Below, piece by piece: positions 6,578 to 9,991 of a stretch of 9,991 nucleotides of DNA (position 1 is the first letter of the stretch; each line of letters opens with the position of its first letter). The stretch spans positions 1 to 9,991 of the forward strand of contig JAAZAQ010000225.1 in the NCBI GenBank assembly GCA_012514225.1, written 5' to 3'. The notes below the pieces were generated by a model. The model did no database searches and was not told where the DNA came from. It saw only the letters and a list, made by a program, of their open reading frames with translations. The stretch comes from Clostridiales bacterium. Lineage in GTDB: Bacteria > Bacillota > Clostridia > Christensenellales > Aristaeellaceae. A program made the position numbers and the translations under genes.

Positions 6578-7555
6578 ATGACCCTCCGCCTGACGGCCCC
6601 CTGCGCCCGCGCCGCCGTTCACCCCTTCGGGGCCATGGTGACGGCGGAGTTCAAGGTTCGCGGCAGGTGGATCAGCCCGCTGTTTATACCGGCATGGGGC
6701 GGCATAGAGGGGGAAGGCGGCTTTATCGGGCGCCTGCGCGGGGATTTCCCCTGCGTGCCCTTCGGCGGGGGCGCGGAGCCCCCGCCGCTGCCGGGCGGCT
6801 GGGGACCGGAAGCCCCCGCCGCCGACCCGGACAGCTTTGCCCACGGTTTCGGCGCACACCACGTCTGGCAGGTGCTGGAAGCCGGGGAACACACCGCGCG
6901 CCTGGCCGTCGATTATCCCCCGGACCATCCCGTCAGGCGGCTGGAGCGAACCGTGACCCTGGAGGCGGGCGCGCCGCGGGTGTCCTTTGAGGACCGGGTG
7001 TACGCCCGGGCGGCGTGCCGCCTGCCCGTGGGGCTGCACCCCATCTTCCGGCTGCCGGAAGAGGCGGGCGCGGCAAGCCTGGAGCTGCCGGATTGCCGAC
7101 AAGCCCGTACCTATCCGGGACGGGTGGACGCCTCTTCTGTTTTCGCGCCGGACGCCGCCGTCAGGAGCGCCCGGGAAGTCCCCCTGCGCGGGGGCGGCAC
7201 GGCGGACGTGACGCGGCTGCCGCTTCCGATGGAAACGGAGGAGCTGCTGCAGCTCTGCGGGGTGCGGGAAGGCCGCGCCGCGGTTGCGTACCCGAAGGAG
7301 GGCTTCCGCGCCGTCCTCCGCTGGGACGCGGCAGTCCTGCCCGGCCTCCTGCTGTGGCTGAGCAACCGGGGGCGGAAGGACGCACCCTGGAACGGGCGGA
7401 ACCTGTGCCTGGGCGTCGAGCCCGTGGCCTCCGCCTTTGACCTGGGCACAGCCGCGTCCCTGGGTGAAACGCCGCTGCCCGCCCCGGCCTTCCTGCGGCT
7501 GACGCCGGAGGCGCCCCTCGTGCTGGCGCATTCGCTGTCGGCGGAGGAAACGTGA
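6578..7555 (+). CDS. Aldose 1-epimerase (mutarotase)-like protein
   Basis: This 325-residue protein has the galactose-mutarotase fold pattern, so it probably interconverts sugar anomers in the cytoplasm; no signal peptide is seen. Motifs in order are LRGDFPCVPFGG (53-64), AHGFGAHHVWQV (88-99, the family's 'HG' element), LPVGLHPIFRLP (149-160, the 'P.G.HP.F' element) and LWLSNRGRKDAPWNGRNLCLGVEPV (259-283). H89, H154 and the presumed general base E281 match the expected catalytic positions. The middle is Ala/Arg/Pro-rich and poorly conserved in appearance. The ATG at 6578 follows the previous stop with a single base between, so it is translated from the same mRNA, with a weak AAAGG ribosome site inside the upstream gene. 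It could instead be a non-catalytic sugar binder of the same fold. The fold call is good; the substrate is unknown. Confidence 0.82.
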   Translation: MTLRLTAPCARAAVHPFGAMVTAEFKVRGRWISPLFIPAWGGIEGEGGFIGRLRGDFPCVPFGGGAEPPPLPGGWGPEAPAADPDSFAHGFGAHHVWQVLEAGEHTARLAVDYPPDHPVRRLERTVTLEAGAPRVSFEDRVYARAACRLPVGLHPIFRLPEEAGAASLELPDCRQARTYPGRVDASSVFAPDAAVRSAREVPLRGGGTADVTRLPLPMETEELLQLCGVREGRAAVAYPKEGFRAVLRWDAAVLPGLLLWLSNRGRKDAPWNGRNLCLGVEPVASAFDLGTAASLGETPLPAPAFLRLTPEAPLVLAHSLSAEET

Positions 7556-7616
7556 TAGACCCCCCGCTCCAGCCCGCAGGCGGCGCCCATTGATTTTTAC
7601 AAGTTGGAGGAAACAG

Positions 7617-8843
7617 ATGACAGGCAGAGAGCGCGTCAGGGAGACCCTCAACCACCGGGAGCCGGAAGAGCTGGCAATCGACTTTGGCGGCATGCGTTCC
7701 ACCGGCATCCACGTGCTGGCCTACCTGGACCTGGTGCGCGGGCTGGGGATGAGCCTCCCGCCGCCGAAGCTCTACGACGTTTTCCAGCAATTGGCGGAGC
7801 CGCAAAGGGAGGTGCTGGAGCGCCTGGGCGGGGACGTGGTGCAGGCCCACCAGCGCGTCCCGGCCTTCGGCATCCCCATCAGCGAGGGCTGGAAGGAAAT
7901 CCGCATGAGGGGGCAGCCCGTGATGGCGCCCCGGGCTTACAACCCGGTTGACGAGGGCGGCGGGAACGAGTACCTCTACCAGAACGGCGTGAAATGGGCC
8001 TACAAGCCCGCCAACAGCCTGTATTTCGACCAGGTCGCCCACCCCTACCAGGGCTGCGAGACCCCGGCGGACGTGGACGCCGTGCCACTCGCCCCGATGA
8101 CTGAGGAAGACCTGGGTTTCATCGAGGAAGGCGTCAGGCATCTGTACGAGACCACCGACAAGGCCATCCTGCTGCCCGTGGGCGGCAACATCTTCGAGGC
8201 CGGGCAGCTGGACTTCGGCTACGAGGATTTCTTCGTCAACATCCTCGCGGAAAAGGACCTGATGCACCATTACTTCAACCGCCTGACCGACGTCTACATG
8301 CGAAACCTGGAAAACCTGCTGCCCAGGGTGGCGAAGTACGGCCCGGTGCTGCAGTTCGGCGACGACCTGGGCACCCAGCAGGCGCCGCAGATTTCCCCGG
8401 AGATGTACCGGGAGATGATCAAGCCCTACCACGCCCGCCAGTACCGGTACGTGCGAGACCATTACCCGGACTGCAAGGTCTTCCTCCATTGCTGCGGCGC
8501 GGTGGAGCCCCTGATTCCCGACCTCATCGACGCGGGCGTCGAGGTGCTCAACCCCGTCCAGGTCACCGCCCGGGGCATGGACCCGCGGCACCTAAAAAGG
8601 GAATACGGCGCCACCCTCTCCTTCTGGGGCGGCGGCGCAAGGACCCAGACCACGATGCTGACAGGCACGCCGGAGCAGAACCGCCGGGAAACACGGGAGC
8701 TGGTCGAGATTTTCGCGCCCGGCGGCGGCTATGTCTTCACCCAGGTGCACAACATCCAGCCCGGCATCCCGGTGGAGAACATCCTGGCGGTGTACGACAC
8801 GGCGCAGTCCATGAGAAAACGCGGGTGGGCGAAAGCCAGGTAA
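7617..8843 (+). CDS. URO-D family protein (MtaA/CmuA-like fold), complete
   Basis: This 408-residue protein has the uroporphyrinogen decarboxylase TIM-barrel fold. It opens with the family-typical MTGRERVRETLNHREPEELAIDFGG pattern (1-25). Later elements are LQFGDDLGTQQAPQISPEMYREMIKPY (245-271), VFLHCCGAVEPLIPDLIDAGVEVLNPVQ (288-315), LSFWGGG (334-340) and GGYVFTQVHNIQPGIPVENI (370-389). H291-C-C293 provides a His-x-Cys pair at the place where MtaA/CmuA methyltransferases bind zinc, although no further C-terminal cysteine is seen. I chose ATG 7617 because GGAGG at 7606-7610 lies six bases upstream; a TTG at 7590 would precede the ribosome site. It is the last gene of the sugar operon, 61 bp after the epimerase gene. 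Haem synthesis is unlikely in this setting. It may be a methyltransferase or decarboxylase on a sugar-derived substrate; this is unknown. Confidence 0.88.
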   Translation: MTGRERVRETLNHREPEELAIDFGGMRSTGIHVLAYLDLVRGLGMSLPPPKLYDVFQQLAEPQREVLERLGGDVVQAHQRVPAFGIPISEGWKEIRMRGQPVMAPRAYNPVDEGGGNEYLYQNGVKWAYKPANSLYFDQVAHPYQGCETPADVDAVPLAPMTEEDLGFIEEGVRHLYETTDKAILLPVGGNIFEAGQLDFGYEDFFVNILAEKDLMHHYFNRLTDVYMRNLENLLPRVAKYGPVLQFGDDLGTQQAPQISPEMYREMIKPYHARQYRYVRDHYPDCKVFLHCCGAVEPLIPDLIDAGVEVLNPVQVTARGMDPRHLKREYGATLSFWGGGARTQTTMLTGTPEQNRRETRELVEIFAPGGGYVFTQVHNIQPGIPVENILAVYDTAQSMRKRGWAKAR

Positions 8844-8861
8844 GCGTTTGAGCGCGCCCCT

Positions 8862-8877
8862 GCCCGCCGCGGCGGGC
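8862..8877 (+). other. GC-rich hairpin just after the URO-D stop codon
   Basis: GCCCGC at 8862-8867 pairs with GCGGGC at 8872-8877 around a CGCG loop, 18 bases after the stop. No U tract follows, so it is not a complete intrinsic terminator. It may protect the mRNA 3' end or be chance in GC-rich sequence. Confidence 0.35.
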
Positions 8878-8909
8878 GGGAAGCGCCCAATCCCACAAAA
8901 AAAGCCAGG

Positions 8910-9117
8910 AAGCGCCCGCGGGTGCTCAGATTGTCGAAAAAGGTCTGCGGACCTTTTTCGATTTGGAGGATGGCTGCGGAATGTTTTCGCTGTTCGCGAA
9001 AACGCCCCGCACTTCCGGCAGAGCCGGACGACACGATGATAATCGGTGGGCTGCCGCCCCCCGGAGCCCCCCGCATCATCCTCTGTAGTAAGGTTTTTTG
9101 ACAGCCTAAGCGCCCGC
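8910..9117. mobile_element. Candidate REP/MITE-like non-coding element
   Basis: The sequence AAGCGCCCGC occurs at 8910-8919 and 9108-9117. Between these copies are imperfect terminal inverted repeats: AGATTGTCGAAAAA at 8928-8941, and TTTTTTGACAGCCT at 9094-9107, whose complement matches it in 11 of 14 positions. Inside lie successive hairpins: 8934-8961 (12-bp stem), 8983-9003 (8-bp stem), 9014-9028 (6-bp stem) and 9034-9045 (4-bp stem). No open reading frame with a ribosome site is seen. Repeats around a hairpin-rich core fit a small non-autonomous element or a REP-type sequence, but the left direct repeat is 8 bp away from the inverted repeat, so it is not a clean target duplication. A structured RNA is the alternative. 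Confidence 0.4.
8934..8964. terminator. Perfect 12-bp stem hairpin, bidirectional terminator-like
   Basis: TCGAAAAAGGTC at 8934-8945 pairs perfectly with GACCTTTTTCGA at 8950-8961 around a TGCG loop. The A run before and the T run after the GGTC/GACC core give terminator character in both directions. It could end transcription of the sugar operon (plus) or of the convergent gene at 9219-9935 (minus). It is also part of the candidate repeat element. Confidence 0.6.
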
Positions 9118-9131
9118 TGGCGCTTCTTTTT
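9108..9131 (+). terminator. Intrinsic terminator of the sugar operon
   Basis: A perfect 7-bp stem AAGCGCC/GGCGCTT (9108-9114 and 9119-9125) with a CGCT loop is followed by CTTTTT. It lies on the plus strand, downstream of the URO-D gene at 7617-8843, and reads as a standard Rho-independent terminator. The minus strand lacks a U tract at this stem, so it works in one direction only. It sits directly at the right end of the candidate repeat element. Confidence 0.7.
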
Positions 9132-9165
9132 ATACTATTAATCGATCAAGCTATTGCCGGAAGGA

Positions 9166-9191
9166 GCGGCTCCGCCGATGGGCGAAGCCGC
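9166..9191 (-). other. Stem-loop downstream of the convergent secreted-protein gene
   Basis: GCGGCT at 9166-9171 pairs with AGCCGC at 9186-9191, and CGCC at 9173-9176 with GGCG at 9181-9184, giving a long hairpin with a GATG loop and two bulges. It starts 28 bases after the stop codon of the minus-strand gene but has no clear U tract on that strand, so a terminator role is uncertain. Confidence 0.4.
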
Positions 9192-9218
9192 GCTTTCCAT
9201 CCAGGGTGATGCCTGCGC

Positions 9219-9935
9219 CTACGGGGCGTAGATGATGTCGTCCCGCAGCCGGTAGAGGGTCGCGCCGCCGTTCTTGCGGCAGAAGGCGTCCACGAACCAG
9301 TCCACGTCCTTCACCGCGTCGAACTGGATGTAGCCGTGGCGGACGCCGTCGATTTTCTTGCCCTTCATGTTGGAGTCCGTCCAGGTCAGGCTGTCCGACT
9401 GGGCATCGTAGTCCCGGGTGAACACCAGGCTGTGCGCGCCGACGCCGTAATAATAGTTGGCCGCCATCTGGAAAAAGTCCCCGCGCTTCGTCTGCCGCAG
9501 GAAGTCCCGCGCCAGCTCCCGGTTTTCCGCCTTGGACAGCTTGGCGTCGTAGCGGAAGGACGCGGCGGCGTAAAAGGGGTTGCCGTCCGCCGCCGGGACG
9601 TCGATCCAGGCCGCGCCGTAGGCAAGGGGCTTGCTCTCCTTGGCCGGCAGGTTGTCCGGGATGACCAGGCCGGTCCCGGGGAACTCCGCCATGCGGAAGG
9701 CGTCCCGGTTCGCCCGGAACAGGTGGACCGTGAAATTCTTGCACACATAGCGGTCGCCGGCATACGCCGCGCGCAGCGCGCGCCCGCGGGCGGCGTCGAA
9801 CTCCTGTTTTGCCACGTCGAGCATCCGGTCGATGAAGTCCTCCCGCGGCGTTTTCGCGGCGGGCTGCTCCGAAAGCGCGCCCGGCAAGGGCAGCGTCAGC
9901 ATCAGGACGGCCAAAAGGGCCAGCAGGCGTTTCAA
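9219..9935 (-). CDS. Secreted protein of unknown function, possible papain-like cysteine hydrolase
   Basis: This 238-residue protein has a Sec signal peptide (MKR, a Leu-rich core, probable cleavage near ALS22/EQ) and no lipobox. The start is TTG at 9935-9933, supported by GGAGGTG at 9947-9941 six bases earlier. I do not recognise a named family. The mature part contains YVCKNFTVHLF (63-73), YAYGAAW (105-111... within the block 104-110), GDFFQMAANYYYGVGAHSLVF (152-172), LTWTDSNMKG (183-192), and an end block ATLYRLRDDIIYAP (225-238). C65, H168 and D187/N189 appear in the order and setting seen in NlpC/P60, CHAP and amidase_6 hydrolases (a Cys-x-N-F-like helix start, a G-x-x-H strand, then an acidic/Asn residue in the next strand). 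A cell-wall or peptide hydrolase role is therefore an inference. It converges on the sugar operon and has no visible functional tie to it. Confidence 0.85.
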   Translation of the reverse strand: MKRLLALLAVLMLTLPLPGALSEQPAAKTPREDFIDRMLDVAKQEFDAARGRALRAAYAGDRYVCKNFTVHLFRANRDAFRMAEFPGTGLVIPDNLPAKESKPLAYGAAWIDVPAADGNPFYAAASFRYDAKLSKAENRELARDFLRQTKRGDFFQMAANYYYGVGAHSLVFTRDYDAQSDSLTWTDSNMKGKKIDGVRHGYIQFDAVKDVDWFVDAFCRKNGGATLYRLRDDIIYAP

Positions 9936-9940
9936 GGGGG

Positions 9941-9972
9941 CACCTCCAATCTGTCGCCGCCATTTTACTATA
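9941..9972 (-). promoter_or_regulatory. Ribosome site and -10 box of the secreted-protein gene
   Basis: GGAGGTG (9947 to 9941) fixes the TTG start at 9935. A -10-like TATAGT (9972 to 9967, five of six consensus) lies about 30 bases before the start codon. The matching -35 box would fall at or beyond the right edge of the window, so the promoter cannot be judged fully. Confidence 0.45.
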
Positions 9973-9991
9973 AAGGGGGCGGAAAGGAAAA

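Noticed and set aside
7590..7619. Earlier TTG start for the operon URO-D gene
   Set aside because: The ribosome site at 7606-7610 is downstream of it, and ATG 7617 gives the family-typical N-terminus.
7617..8843. Naming the URO-D proteins hemE
   Set aside because: They lack haem-gene neighbours, sit in a sugar operon, and look like the broader URO-D/MtaA superfamily rather than canonical uroporphyrinogen decarboxylase.
8934..9131. Hairpin series as a CRISPR array
   Set aside because: The stems differ in sequence and length, there are no regular repeats and spacers, and no cas gene is nearby.
9098..9136. TTGACA at 9098-9103 with TATACT at 9131-9136 as a promoter
   Set aside because: The spacer is 27 bp, far outside the usual range, and a terminator stem lies between the two boxes.

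Overview
The window reads as a GC-rich bacterial chromosome segment. Shine-Dalgarno sites are strong (AAGGAGG, GGAGG), GTG and TTG starts are frequent, and an ABC operon is tightly packed. The style suggests a Firmicutes/Clostridia lineage, possibly gut Christensenellales-like. This is an impression from the secreted proteins and intergenic hairpins and cannot be proven here. The substrate-binding protein has a plain Sec signal with no lipobox cysteine, which is unusual for a classical Gram-positive transporter.

Layout. Positions 1-811 (minus) hold the N-terminal part of a uroporphyrinogen-decarboxylase-fold (URO-D family) protein that runs off the left edge. A 316-bp intergenic region (812-1127) appears to carry overlapping divergent promoters. 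A plus-strand cluster follows: sugar substrate-binding protein (1128-2114), a two-hairpin intercistronic region, double-domain sugar ABC ATPase (2226-3716), BPD_transp_2 permease (3713-4705, 4-bp ATGA overlap), a 602-residue phosphomannose-isomerase-like cupin protein with an extra N-terminal domain (4768-6576), an aldose-1-epimerase-like protein (6578-7555), and a second, complete URO-D-family protein (7617-8843). The spacing and orientation fit one operon. The region 8844-9218 is non-coding and full of hairpins. It contains a candidate REP/MITE-like element and an intrinsic terminator for the operon. A convergent minus-strand gene (9219-9935) encodes a small secreted protein with a possible papain-like cysteine-hydrolase motif set.

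How the genes may work together. The SBP, ATPase and permease form a complete CUT2-type (ribose/galactose-like) importer for a monosaccharide or similar polyol-like compound. The mutarotase-like protein and the PMI-like cupin would then interconvert anomers or isomerise the imported sugar or its phosphate. No sugar kinase is visible in the window. The interesting part is the two URO-D-fold proteins, one inside the operon and one divergent from the same control region. No other haem gene and no corrinoid protein is visible, so they are more likely part of an undescribed sugar or methylated-substrate pathway than haem synthesis. The substrate cannot be named from sequence alone.
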